DNA of 64,000 nucleotides. It comes from V1-33 sp964523105. Its GTDB lineage: Bacteria; Verrucomicrobiota; Verrucomicrobiia; Verrucomicrobiales; V1-33. The position numbers were made by a program, and so were the translations under genes. Below, piece by piece: positions 37,880 to 46,966 of the stretch (positions are counted from its first letter, which is position 1; each line of letters begins with the position of its first letter). Below the pieces are notes generated by a model that was not told the DNA's origin, did no database searches, and saw nothing but the letters and a program-made list of their open reading frames with translations. The DNA lies in contig CAZFZN010000008.1 of assembly GCA_964523105.1 (NCBI GenBank), positions 1-64,000 on the forward strand. The letters are read 5' to 3'.

Positions 37880-40045
37880 TCAGGGAGTTGCGAGAATGGC
37901 GACGCGGTCGGCGGCGTTGAGGTGATCGCTTTGCTCGATCCATGCGCGCGCCCTTTCCGGTGATTTGCCGAGCCACGCGCCGCCGAGCTGGCGCACGAGT
38001 TCACTGCGCGCGGCTGCATCCTGAATGCTCGCCGCCCAGATGACCGCGGCATCCGGCTCTGACTTCGCCAGCACGGGCGCGAATCCGGCGATGGCGGCAT
38101 CTTTGTCAGGACTGGCGGGCAGGTCCACGAGCCACTCCGAGGTGCGCACGACCGATTCACCGGCGCGGATGGCTCCATAGCGTTCGTAGGCGTCATGGCG
38201 CGGCGCGTCGGGCAGATGCGACAGCAGACGCAGCGCCTTCTCCGGATCGCGCGCGGCGGTTTCGAGCGCGATGTGCTGGAGCGAATAGTCCCGCATCGCG
38301 GAATCCGGCGCCGTGGAGGTGATGCGAAGAATCTCCTCCTCAGTCTGCCGGCCCGCTTCTTTCCAGACCTGATCCGTGAACTGCTTCGGCCCCTGCCAGC
38401 CATAGGCCCATTTCAGCGCGCCGGCCAGGTCCTTGGCCGCCCATTCGTGTACCGCCGCATCCATCGCCATCTGTGAAACCTGACCCCGGGGATCTGGGTG
38501 AGCGATGACAAACTCCAGAGCCGCCCGGGGATCCTTTGCGGCCAGATTACTAGCGACATCGCGGAGCAATTGATCCCGCCGGTGATCATCCGCGGCCCTG
38601 GCGAGCAGTCGTTCACCGACCGCCGCGATGTCGCCGTCCTCCTGCTGCGACTCAAATTCCAACTCCAGCGCGCCCGGGTAGTGCCCCGTCGGAGAAACAT
38701 CGCCGAGTTGCTGGATTGTCGCGCGGTCGAAGTGTTTCAGGGACAAGCCAACGATCGCCGCCAGCACTCCGGCCATTTTGTCTTTGGGATTGGCTTTGAG
38801 CCACGCCGCGAGGCCCTGCGGATCACGCTCCATCCATCCGCTGGCGAGCGCATGACGCGCGGCTTCGCCGGTGAACATATCCAATTTCGCCGCCTCCAGC
38901 GCCGCGAGGCCGGACTCCGGTGCGAGTTCGCCCCAGCGCGCGAAAACCATCGCCCGCAGGATGCCCGCGGGCAGCAGGCCGGTAAAGCCTGACATGGCTT
39001 CGAGGGCTTTGGAAAGGTGCGTCTCCGGCAGAGTCAGGATCTGTCCGCTGACTTCCGAGATCTGTGTTGACGTCAGCAGCTTCCCCTGCAGCCCGCGGAG
39101 CATGGCGATGGTGCGCTCCGCCTCTGCATCGCTTACTCCGGCTATCACGCGGATGCCGGGCGGTTCGGGGGTTATCGCTTTCTGTGAAATCACCGCCGAG
39201 GGAATCCCGGACGCAGGCGTCAGGCCCGTGCGGGTTTCCAACTGCGTGCGCAGCGCCGCGGCTTCGCTGTAGCTGAAACCCAGCGGCACCGAGACCAGCA
39301 GGGCCACGAGGCCCGCGGCGGCGGCGATTTGCTTTCCGGTGCTCATGGTGTGGAGGATGTGAGAGGTGAGTGCGGCGAGAGAAACTTTCGGCGCGGCAGA
39401 GATGGCGGCGGCGCTCACATTCACCGCCGCGGCGGAGGCCGGCGTGTTCAGCACCGGGACGAGACCCGCCGCGAGCGCCGTGGCGGTGACACCGGCCACT
39501 TTGCGCGAAAGCACCGAGCGCAGGCGGTCCAGCGCGCGGCTGGTTTGCTTTTGGCAGGCGTCCGCACTCTTGCCGAGACGCGCGGCCATCTGGTCGTAGC
39601 TCAGTTTTTCGCCGAATCGCAGCAGCACCACGCGCCGGTCGTGCTCCGGCAGGGTGTTCAGCGCATCATCGAGATGCGGCAGCGCCGCGTGCGGCAGAGC
39701 GGAGTCCCGGGAAGTGTCAGGCAGAATGAGCATGGCGGCGGCGAGTTTGCGGTGCTTGAGTTCGCGGCGCAGGGCATTGGCGCTTTCGAGCACCGCGGTG
39801 CGGTGGAGCCAGGCCGCGGGACAAGGATGTTCCGCCAGCGCAGCCGCACGCCGCGCCGCGAGCGCGAACACTGCCTGAGCGACGTCTTCCGAGAGGTCCA
39901 CGCGCGCCGTCTTTCGCAGCGCCGCACCCTGCACCATGCCCAAATGCCGGTCCACGAACTGCGTGAACGCTGCCTCGTCCCGGCCGCGGCTCCATGCCTG
40001 GAGCAGCGGTTGATCGGCGGCGGTTGGATGGTCGGCAGCGGTCAC
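37880..40045 (-). CDS. ECF sigma factor fused to membrane segment and helical-repeat domain
   Basis: A 721-residue chain if translation starts at the GTG at 40045, which follows a GAAGAAAG stretch. Residues 10-80 are sigma region 2 ('EAAFTQFVDRHLGMVQGAAL', 'EDVAQAVFALAARRA'), and 125-180 are region 4 ('LPEHDRRVVLLRFGEKLSYD', 'MAARLGKSADACQKQTSRAL'). An Ala-rich linker and a membrane segment (about 238-258) lead to a 450-residue helical-repeat domain, probably outside the cell. This is the layout of tethered ECF sigma factors, released by proteolysis or controlled by their own tail, known in Planctomycetes and Verrucomicrobiota. No separate anti-sigma gene is seen. The frame is open to 40252, but those residues overlap the divergent gene. 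Confidence 0.82.
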   Translation of the reverse strand: MTAADHPTAADQPLLQAWSRGRDEAAFTQFVDRHLGMVQGAALRKTARVDLSEDVAQAVFALAARRAAALAEHPCPAAWLHRTAVLESANALRRELKHRKLAAAMLILPDTSRDSALPHAALPHLDDALNTLPEHDRRVVLLRFGEKLSYDQMAARLGKSADACQKQTSRALDRLRSVLSRKVAGVTATALAAGLVPVLNTPASAAAVNVSAAAISAAPKVSLAALTSHILHTMSTGKQIAAAAGLVALLVSVPLGFSYSEAAALRTQLETRTGLTPASGIPSAVISQKAITPEPPGIRVIAGVSDAEAERTIAMLRGLQGKLLTSTQISEVSGQILTLPETHLSKALEAMSGFTGLLPAGILRAMVFARWGELAPESGLAALEAAKLDMFTGEAARHALASGWMERDPQGLAAWLKANPKDKMAGVLAAIVGLSLKHFDRATIQQLGDVSPTGHYPGALELEFESQQEDGDIAAVGERLLARAADDHRRDQLLRDVASNLAAKDPRAALEFVIAHPDPRGQVSQMAMDAAVHEWAAKDLAGALKWAYGWQGPKQFTDQVWKEAGRQTEEEILRITSTAPDSAMRDYSLQHIALETAARDPEKALRLLSHLPDAPRHDAYERYGAIRAGESVVRTSEWLVDLPASPDKDAAIAGFAPVLAKSEPDAAVIWAASIQDAAARSELVRQLGGAWLGKSPERARAWIEQSDHLNAADRVAILATP

Positions 40046-40213
40046 GGCGGAGATGCTTTCTTCAAGGTGTCGCCGCCGGTCGAAATCCGACAAAGTATTT
40101 TCGCGCCTGTTCTCCGGACACCGGACGGCACTGTTTGCCAATGTAAAGGAGTCGGCCTTCCCGCCGCGAAACCGGCGTTGCCGGAGCCGCCGCCTCGCCG
40201 AGAGGATGACCGC

Positions 40214-41890
40214 GTGAAACTGTTCCTCTGCATGTCCGTACTCACCATTCAATCCAGCGTCGCGGAGATCGTGCCGGGACGATCCGTTGTCACGACACGC
40301 TATGGCGTGGTGGCCGCGAGTCAGCCGCTCGCCGCGGCGGCCGGCGTGCGCATTCTCGATGCCGGAGGCAATGCGGTGGATGCGGCCATCGCGGCGAATG
40401 CGGTGATGGGCGTCACGGAGCCGACAGGCAACGGAATCGGCGGTGACCTGTTCGTGCTCTATGCAGAGGCGAAGTCAGGCAAGGTCTTCGCGCTGAATGC
40501 GAGCGGCTGGTCGCCGGCGGGACTGACGCCGGAACTTCTGGCAAAGCAGGGCCTGACAGAAATGCCGGAGAAAGGCATTCACGCGGTGACGGTGCCGGGA
40601 GTCGTCGCCGGCTGGGATGCGCTGCGCGAAAAGTTCGGCACGCTGCCGATGACGCAGTTGCTGGAGCCGGCCATCCGCACGGCGGAGGACGGCTTTCCGC
40701 TCATGGAAGTGACGGCGCGTCTGTGGGCCGCATCGGAGGAATGGCTGCGCGGCATTCCGGAGGCTGCAAAGACATGGTTGATCGAAAGTCGCGCTCCCCG
40801 GGCCGGGGAGGTTTTCCGCAATCCTGCGCTGGCGGTGACACTGCGGCACATCGCGGAACACGGGCGCGCGGGATTCTATGAAGGACCGGTCGCGGAGAGC
40901 ATCCTCGCAGTCTCGCGCGAACTCGGCGGCACCATGAGCGCAGCGGACCTCGCGGAATTCCGTGCGGAATGGCAGGAACCGATCAGCGCTGAGTACCGCG
41001 GCTGGCGGGTCTTTGAAACGCCGCCGCAGTCGCAGGGCATCGCGGCGCAGATGATGTTGAACCTGATGCAGCAGTTTCCTCTCAGGGACTGGGGCCTGCA
41101 TTCGCCGCGGGCGCTGCATGTGATGATCGAAGCCAAAAAGCTCGCCTACGCGGACATGCTCGCGGCGGTGGGCGATCCTCACTTTTCCAAAGTCCCGGTC
41201 GCGGAAATGCTCGACCCGCATCGCGCCGCGGCCCGCGCGAAACTCATCAGCATGGAGAAGGCCAACGCCACGGTGGAGCCTGACAAGCTGCCAGGCATCA
41301 CCGACAGCAAAGGCAGCGACACCATTTATCTCTGCGTCGCCGACAAATACGGCAACGTCGTCTCGCTCATCCAAAGCAACTACATGGGCTTCGGCAGCGG
41401 CGTGGTGCCGAAGGATTGCGGCTTCATGCTGCACAACCGCGGGGCGCTTTTCACGCTGAAGCCGGGTCAGCCCAACACGCTCGCCGGCCGCAAGCGCCCG
41501 CTGCATACGATCATCCCCGGCATCATGCAGAAGGACGGCGTCACCATCGGTTTCGGCATCATGGGCGGATGGAATCAGGCGCAGGCACACGCGCAGTTTG
41601 TCTCACACATCGCGGACCACGGCCTGACCATTCAGCAGGCGCTGGAGGCGGGGCGGTTCACCAAAGGCACCTTCACCGGCAACGACGTGCAGGTCGAAGC
41701 CACGGTGCCGGAACTCGCGCGCGCCGTCCTCACCGTGCTCGGCCATGAAATCACCGTCGTCGCGCCGCGTTCGTCCACATTCGGATTCGGTCAGGCGGTC
41801 ATGACCACGCCGCAGCGTGTGCAAAGCGGCGCGTCCGATCCGCGGCATGATGGCACCGCGATGCCGCAGGTGCTTCCTCCGGAACGGTGA
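40214..41890 (+). CDS. ggt: Gamma-glutamyltransferase
   Basis: A 558-residue Ntn hydrolase, exported (signal peptide about 1-18), that autocleaves and then transfers or hydrolyses gamma-glutamyl groups of glutathione and related peptides. The autocatalytic nucleophile aligns with Thr370 in 'KGSDTIYLCVADKYGN'. The N-terminal half has 'GGNAVDAAIAANAVMGVTEP' and 'GNGIGGDLF'. The C-terminal half has 'TLKPGQPNTLAGRKRPLHTI'. The usual T-T-H-Y is T-I-Y here, so it belongs to a divergent branch. I took the GTG at 40214, which gives a good signal peptide; ATG 40232 would leave too short a one. The frame is open upstream as antisense to the sigma factor. Confidence 0.92.
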   Translation: MKLFLCMSVLTIQSSVAEIVPGRSVVTTRYGVVAASQPLAAAAGVRILDAGGNAVDAAIAANAVMGVTEPTGNGIGGDLFVLYAEAKSGKVFALNASGWSPAGLTPELLAKQGLTEMPEKGIHAVTVPGVVAGWDALREKFGTLPMTQLLEPAIRTAEDGFPLMEVTARLWAASEEWLRGIPEAAKTWLIESRAPRAGEVFRNPALAVTLRHIAEHGRAGFYEGPVAESILAVSRELGGTMSAADLAEFRAEWQEPISAEYRGWRVFETPPQSQGIAAQMMLNLMQQFPLRDWGLHSPRALHVMIEAKKLAYADMLAAVGDPHFSKVPVAEMLDPHRAAARAKLISMEKANATVEPDKLPGITDSKGSDTIYLCVADKYGNVVSLIQSNYMGFGSGVVPKDCGFMLHNRGALFTLKPGQPNTLAGRKRPLHTIIPGIMQKDGVTIGFGIMGGWNQAQAHAQFVSHIADHGLTIQQALEAGRFTKGTFTGNDVQVEATVPELARAVLTVLGHEITVVAPRSSTFGFGQAVMTTPQRVQSGASDPRHDGTAMPQVLPPER

Positions 41891-41934
41891 GAACCAGGGT
41901 TGTCTTCCCTCGTTTCTAAAATAAGTTCTGCGCC

Positions 41935-42168
41935 ATGACCACCGTTACCAAATCCACTCCGATTGGCTCCCTCGGTCTTGAGCCGGGAGAACACCTGGTG
42001 AGGATCCATGTCGGCAGCGATACGGTTTCCTTTTCTGTGGAAACGGCTACCCGGCCCGCGCACCGGCGGCCTACCGGCTTTCTTCAGCGATGGAGCGGGA
42101 CGGCCCGCAAAGTGGAGGACCCCGCTGACGAATGGTTGACGCATATCAATGACAAGCATCTCCGCTGA
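41935..42168 (+). CDS. Antitoxin-like protein (VapB-type partner)
   Basis: A 77-residue protein starting MTTVTKSTPIGSLGLEPGEH. The C-terminal tail 'DPADEWLTHINDKHLR' is of the kind carried by small antitoxins encoded before PIN-domain toxins. The body resembles short AbrB/SpoVT-like or unnamed antitoxins but is not clearly one fold. It ends 3 bp before the PIN remnant, the usual antitoxin-toxin arrangement. The frame is intact. Confidence 0.65.
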   Translation: MTTVTKSTPIGSLGLEPGEHLVRIHVGSDTVSFSVETATRPAHRRPTGFLQRWSGTARKVEDPADEWLTHINDKHLR

Positions 42169-42171
42169 TCC

Positions 42172-42630
42172 ATGCGTGTGCGTCTTGGTGCCAACGTGCT
42201 GCTGGATTGCCTCGTTCTGGAAAAAGACGGACAGCCGCGTGCGGGAAAGGTAGCGAGTGCCGGCATCCTCGACTGGTGTGACCGGGGCATCCACACAGGA
42301 TTGGTCGCATGGCACACGCTGCCCATCGTCGCTTATTACCACGGCAGGCAGAATCCGGAGAAGGAAACCGCTGAGATGATGGATGCGCTGCTTCTCTTTC
42401 TGGAGGTGCCACATGCCGGTCACGCTCATGCTACCGCGTGGCGCAGCACCGGCCTCCGTGATTTCGAAGATGCGCTTTAGGTTGTCTGTGGACTCGCGGG
42501 ACAGGCGGATGTTATCATCACGCGAAACCAGAGTGATTTTGCCGCTTCGGTAATTCCTGCCATGACTCCGGAGGAGTTTCTCGTCGCCTATCCTACGGCT
42601 CAGGCAAGTAGCACCCCACCACCTCCGTGA
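42172..42630 (+). pseudogene. PIN-domain toxin (VapC-like), inactivated
   Basis: The frame reads M-R-V-R-L-G-A-N-V-L-L-D..., then 'DWCDRGIHTGLVAWHTLPIV', 'RDFEDAL' and a TAG at 42478-42480. Beyond the stop the same frame continues with good PIN sequence: 'VVCGLAGQADVIITRNQSDF' and 'PEEFLVAYP', to a stop at 42628-42630. The stop sits where relatives have Gln (DFEDALQ), so one C-to-T change (CAG to TAG) explains it. The first active-site Asp of 'LDTNVLLD' is Gly here. Intact homologues would be RNases of toxin-antitoxin systems. Two independent losses point to a dead toxin. Its 3' end overlaps the convergent redoxin gene by about 38 bp. Confidence 0.8.
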
Positions 42631-43198
42631 ACTGCGGCTCCGGCTTCTTCCCTTCCAGCACAGCTTCCAGCGCGAGGCGCAAGTCCTGCCGTCGCGGTTC
42701 GGAGCGTGTCACACCGGGGCTGACGGCGCGATCGTCGATGCGGCCGCGGTAGAGCAGTTCGCCGGTTGGAGAGAAGACGGCGGCCTCCGGCACGCGGGTG
42801 GCGCCGGCGCGGCGGGCGAGCTTCATTTCAGGATCGGTCAGGCCGGGAAAAGGCAGGCTGTATTCCCGGCGGTGGGTATTGATTTCCTCCGCGGTCTCGG
42901 TGGCATAGACGCCGAAGAATTTCACGCCGCGCGGCGCGAAGTCCTCCGCCAGACGCTGCAGCGCCGGCGCGCTCACATTCGCCACGGGGCAGTCGTGCAT
43001 GAGGAAGAGGATCACCGTGGCCTTGCGCCCATCGGCGGACTCCAGGGGCGTGCAGGCGTTGCCATCGGAATCCGTCAGAGTAATGGCCGGCGCTGCGGAT
43101 TCCGATGGCGCGACCGCGCCGGTTCCTCCGCACCTTCAGCATCCGGAGAGCACGAAAACAGCGCCAAGAGCAGACAGAATGCCGAATAAAGTTTTCAT
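42593..43198 (-). pseudogene. Redoxin-domain lipoprotein frame interrupted by in-frame TGA
   Basis: Starting at ATG 43198, the frame encodes a clean lipoprotein signal ending in the lipobox LSGC, then TGA (43138-43136), then continues in the same frame with 'TGAVAPSESAAPAITLTDSD' and a thioredoxin-fold redoxin domain. The segment 'LFLMHDCPVANVSAPALQ' has the cysteine expected for AhpC/TSA-like proteins. A GTG at 43015 could restart translation inside the domain, losing export. It may be a nonsense mutation, a sequencing error, or (less likely) a recoded codon. The gene lies 51 bp downstream of the cytochrome-PHM gene on the same strand and resembles the N-terminal domain of the fused protein at 44954. 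Confidence 0.68.
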
Positions 43199-43249
43199 GG
43201 GGCGGGCGGCGGAGTGGTTGCTTTCCTATTTCATCCTGCGGAGCATAAT

Positions 43250-44776
43250 TCAATCGAACCCGATCTCGCCGAACCCCTTCATGAACGGCAGCATGAGATC
43301 GATGCCCGGCTGCATTTCCGCCATGTCGAGTTTGCCGTCCTTGTTGCGGTCCAGCGGCAGCACGAGCTGGCGCAGCCTTCCGAGCCTTTCGCCGGTGGGC
43401 ACGTGCTTCACTTCGGCACCGATCTGACTGCGCACGGCGGCCATGCCGGCGGTGTCGTTTTCAAACGCCCGGGTGATGAACTGACCGGTGAGGGTGCGCT
43501 TCAGCGCGGTGTGCAGCGCCGTCTTGTCCTCCGCGGAATTGAGCATCACCGCGAGGGTGATCGTTCCCATTTCATCAATGGAACGCGGCCCCCAGCGCAC
43601 ATCTTTGGGCGGATGCGACTGCTGGTGAGGGTTGGTGTCGCTGTTGTCCCAGGAAATGAGCACATCCAGCCTGGTCCCGGCGGGAAGTTTGACCGGTTCC
43701 TTGAAAGCATAATCCTCCTGCCACGCGAAGTGCCAGTGCGACATCTTGAGCAGCCACTGCTTTTCGCCGTTCGGCAGCGTGGCTGTCATTTCCATGCGTT
43801 TGCCGAGGTAGTGCGCGTGGGCGTTCACGGCGATGGCCTCCACGTCCACGGGCAGGATCATGCTGTTCTCTTTGATGTACTCTTTGGTGCCGGCGGGAAT
43901 GCTGATGCCATCCAGAATGCCGAAGAACGGCGGCACCGGCGCGATGGTCCACGGCCGCGCCGTGGGCTGGTCTGAAATGTGAAAGCCAATCTTTGCCTTA
44001 TCCTGCACGGCTTTGCCGCTCGGATGATAGTGGACCTGAATGACGAGGTCGGAGCCTTTCGGCAGCAGCCATGCGAGGCCGTAGCGCAGCGGCGCCACCT
44101 GTGTGCCGAGGTCCCAGCCGCCGATGTAGCGGAACTGCCCGTTGCTGCGCCCCATGCCGTTGTAGCCCGGCGCGGGATCTTTGGCATCGTACTCCCGCGC
44201 TTTGCCGGAAGTATCGAGATAATAAAGCACATGATGCACCGCCTCCGGCGCGCCGGCTTTGAACTCGACGGCATTGACCCACGTGTCTTTCTCCAAATTG
44301 AGCGGCATCACGAAGTTGCGGTAGAGGTCCTGCCCCTCCGCAGGCACATCGAAGGCCTCGGACACTTCCGCGACAAAGTCCGGCTCGCCCAGTTGCCAGT
44401 CTTTCGGAAACTCCGGCAGCGCCGGAAGTTTCGACGCGTCGCCCTCCGGCGTTCCCGCTTCCAGCCATCGCTGGAACAGCGCGATCTGCTCATCCGTCAG
44501 GGAGCGGTCGTTTGCGTAATCCACCACCCCCTTGTCCGCGTGCCACGGCGGCATGACGCGTTCGGCGGTGACCTCCGCGATCTGTTTGGCCCGCTTCTTC
44601 ACCTGTTGGTAGTTCAGCAGGGAAAACGGCGCCACCTGGCCGTCGCGATGACAGCCGGAGCATTTGGAAAACACTAACGGCGCGATGTGTTCAGAGAACG
44701 TCGGCGGATTGGCCACGACGTCTGCGGCGCAGGCGGCGGAACTCAGCAAAGCGAAGAGGAGGGCGGGAAGTCTCAT
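43250..44776 (-). CDS. Cytochrome c - PHM-type copper monooxygenase-like protein with EF-hand
   Basis: A 508-residue exported protein (signal 1-17). A c-type heme site CSGCH lies at residues 39-43. The following region has the copper ligand pattern of peptidylglycine alpha-hydroxylating monooxygenase: 'EAVHHVLYYLD' (His-His), 'VIQVHYHPSG' and 'AVNAHAHYLGKRME' (His-x-His), with a late 'SIDEMGTI' supplying Met. An EF-hand 'DRNKDGKLDMAE' lies near the C-terminus. Such proteins may be copper-dependent, ascorbate-type oxygenases fed by the heme; substrates are unknown. ATG 44776 starts the signal peptide. The redoxin gene follows by 51 bp on the same strand. Confidence 0.85.
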   Translation of the reverse strand: MRLPALLFALLSSAACAADVVANPPTFSEHIAPLVFSKCSGCHRDGQVAPFSLLNYQQVKKRAKQIAEVTAERVMPPWHADKGVVDYANDRSLTDEQIALFQRWLEAGTPEGDASKLPALPEFPKDWQLGEPDFVAEVSEAFDVPAEGQDLYRNFVMPLNLEKDTWVNAVEFKAGAPEAVHHVLYYLDTSGKAREYDAKDPAPGYNGMGRSNGQFRYIGGWDLGTQVAPLRYGLAWLLPKGSDLVIQVHYHPSGKAVQDKAKIGFHISDQPTARPWTIAPVPPFFGILDGISIPAGTKEYIKENSMILPVDVEAIAVNAHAHYLGKRMEMTATLPNGEKQWLLKMSHWHFAWQEDYAFKEPVKLPAGTRLDVLISWDNSDTNPHQQSHPPKDVRWGPRSIDEMGTITLAVMLNSAEDKTALHTALKRTLTGQFITRAFENDTAGMAAVRSQIGAEVKHVPTGERLGRLRQLVLPLDRNKDGKLDMAEMQPGIDLMLPFMKGFGEIGFD

Positions 44777-44953
44777 GCGGGCGCACCATGGCACGCCCCT
44801 GCTCCATCGCAACCATCTGCCCGCCGGCATGCGGGACATCAGTCCACTCATTGAGCGAACGGCCGGGCCCGGGCTTCAATTTCTCCTCGCAGACGACGCA
44901 GGAAAACGTAACTTTTCGCTCCCCTCGTCCGACTTTCCTGTCCACTCCGCCGC

Positions 44954-46960
44954 ATGAAGCCCCTCCTCCTTTCGATTTTGTTCGCCGCAGCAGCCGCCGC
45001 ATCCGAACCCCTGACGGAACACCCGCGTCCGCTCGCCCCTGCTGAATCGAATGCCGGGGCGCTGGCGCCCGACGTGCCAATCACCGACATGGAGGGCCGC
45101 ACGGCCACCCTGCGGGGACTGGCGGCGCAACAAAAAGCTCTGGTGGTGGCCTTCACCAGTCACACCTGTCCGCTCAGCGCGAAACTGCTGCCGGCGCTCG
45201 CGTCAGTGGAGCAGGAGTTCAGCGAGGGCACCGGTTTTCTCTACGTGAACCCCACCGCCAGTGACAAGCCGGAGGACATTCGCGCCTCGGCCCGTCAGCA
45301 CGGACTCAAGGGGGCGCTGGTGCATGACAAATCCCTCGAACTCGCCGGCGCGCTGCAGGCCGCGAGCACCACCGAGGTCTTCGTGCTCGACGGAGCCGGC
45401 ACGATCATTTACCGCGGCGCCGTGGATGATCAATACGGGCTCGGCTACGCGCATGATGCGCCGCGCAACGAATGGCTGCGGACCGCCCTCCGCGCGGTGC
45501 ATGACGGCCAGCGTCCCCGCATCACCGCCACCACGGCTCCCGGCTGTGCTCTGGATCTTCCGCAAAAGAATCCGCCGGCGACGGCGACGGTCACATGGCA
45601 CCGCCAGGTCTCGCGCATTCTCCAGGCGAACTGTCAGGAGTGTCACCGCTCCGGCGGTATCGCCCCCTTTCCGCTGGAGACGATGGAGGACGCGGTTTCG
45701 CACGCGGGCATGATCAAAAAAGTCGTGAACAAAGGCATCATGCCGCCGTGGTTCGCGGAGCCGCAGCCGGGCGTACTGCACAGTCCCTTTGCCAACGACC
45801 GTTCGCTCACCGCCGCCGACAAGGCCGATCTTCTCGCCTGGCTCGACGGCGGCCGCCCCGCCGGCGATGCCAAAGACGCCCCGCTGCCCCGGCAGTGGCC
45901 GGATGCGGAATGGGCCATCGGCAAGCCGGATGCCGTCTGGGAACTGCCGCGCGATGTCGCGGTCAAAGCCACCGGCAAAATGAACTACGTGAATCTTCAG
46001 GTGCCCACGGGCCTGACAGAAGATCGATGGGTGCAGGGCATCGAGGTGCTGCCGACGGCGCGCGCTCAGGTGCATCACGTGCTGGTTTTTGCCATGAAGC
46101 CTGACAAAGACGGCAAACTCCGGGTGCGGGACGGCAACAACTTCTTCGCGGCCTACGTCCCTGGCAGCAATCTGCTGCAGTATCCCGCCGGCTACGCCAA
46201 ACGCCTGCCGGCGGGCACCGTGCTGCACTTCCAGCTGCACTACACGCCCACCGGCACCGCCACGGTGGACCGCACGCGCCTTGGTGTCGTATTCGCGAAG
46301 GAACCACCCCGCTACGAGGTCAACGTCGCCGCAGCGGGGAACCACCGCATTCTCATTCCCGCGGGCGCCGCCAATCACCGCGAGCAGGGCGTGCTGCCCG
46401 TGGCCTTCGATGCGCAGATTCTCGCATTCATGCCGCACATGCATGTCCGGGGCAAATCGTTCCGCTACGAACTTGTCATGCCTGACAACTCCCGGCGCAC
46501 GCTGCTGGATGTGCCGCGCTACGACTTCAACTGGCAACTGCTCTACCGTCTCGCCGAGCCGCTCCATGCGCCCGCCGGCAGCCGCATCGAGGCCACCGCC
46601 GTCTTCGACAACAGTGCCGGCAATCCCGCCAATCCCGATCCCTCGAAAGTGGTGCGCTGGGGCGAGCAGACCGACGACGAAATGCTCCTCGGCTACGTGG
46701 AATACGTGAACCCTGCGGACAATCCCTCGCTCGCCGCGGCCGGAGGAGAAAGCGAACCGCTGCGTCTGACAGGCAAGTCGCTGGGTATTCTCGGCAAACG
46801 GCTCGACCGGGACGGCGACGGCCGTGTTTCCCGGGAGGAAGCCGGAGCCGCCTTTGCGAAACTGCATGCCCAGCTCGACACGGACGGCGACGGCTTCGTC
46901 ACGGCGGAGGAATCCCGCGCGGCCCTGCGCCGCGCCGCCGCCAGCCGCCGCGAATCCTGA
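44954..46960 (+). CDS. Redoxin - cytochrome c - PHM-type copper monooxygenase-like fusion
   Basis: A 668-residue exported protein (signal 1-16). Residues about 35-185 are a redoxin domain with a single Cys72 in 'SHTCPLSAK'. CQECH at 227-231 is a heme c site. From about 330 the PHM-like copper region follows with 'RAQVHHVLVFAM', 'LHFQLHYTPTG' and 'FMPHMHVRGKSF', and Met in 'TDDEMLLGYVEY'. Two EF-hands ('DRDGDGRVSREE', 'DTDGDGFVTAEE') close the chain. It joins in one protein what the minus-strand neighbours carry as two genes. Probably periplasmic; substrate and electron path unknown. It is divergently oriented to the 43250 gene across 177 bp. Confidence 0.86.
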   Translation: MKPLLLSILFAAAAAASEPLTEHPRPLAPAESNAGALAPDVPITDMEGRTATLRGLAAQQKALVVAFTSHTCPLSAKLLPALASVEQEFSEGTGFLYVNPTASDKPEDIRASARQHGLKGALVHDKSLELAGALQAASTTEVFVLDGAGTIIYRGAVDDQYGLGYAHDAPRNEWLRTALRAVHDGQRPRITATTAPGCALDLPQKNPPATATVTWHRQVSRILQANCQECHRSGGIAPFPLETMEDAVSHAGMIKKVVNKGIMPPWFAEPQPGVLHSPFANDRSLTAADKADLLAWLDGGRPAGDAKDAPLPRQWPDAEWAIGKPDAVWELPRDVAVKATGKMNYVNLQVPTGLTEDRWVQGIEVLPTARAQVHHVLVFAMKPDKDGKLRVRDGNNFFAAYVPGSNLLQYPAGYAKRLPAGTVLHFQLHYTPTGTATVDRTRLGVVFAKEPPRYEVNVAAAGNHRILIPAGAANHREQGVLPVAFDAQILAFMPHMHVRGKSFRYELVMPDNSRRTLLDVPRYDFNWQLLYRLAEPLHAPAGSRIEATAVFDNSAGNPANPDPSKVVRWGEQTDDEMLLGYVEYVNPADNPSLAAAGGESEPLRLTGKSLGILGKRLDRDGDGRVSREEAGAAFAKLHAQLDTDGDGFVTAEESRAALRRAAASRRES

Positions 46961-46966
46961 CGGAAT

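Noticed and set aside
39329..40213. N-terminal extension of gamma-glutamyltransferase
   Set aside because: Antisense to the sigma factor and without protein-like character; the signal peptide begins at 40214.
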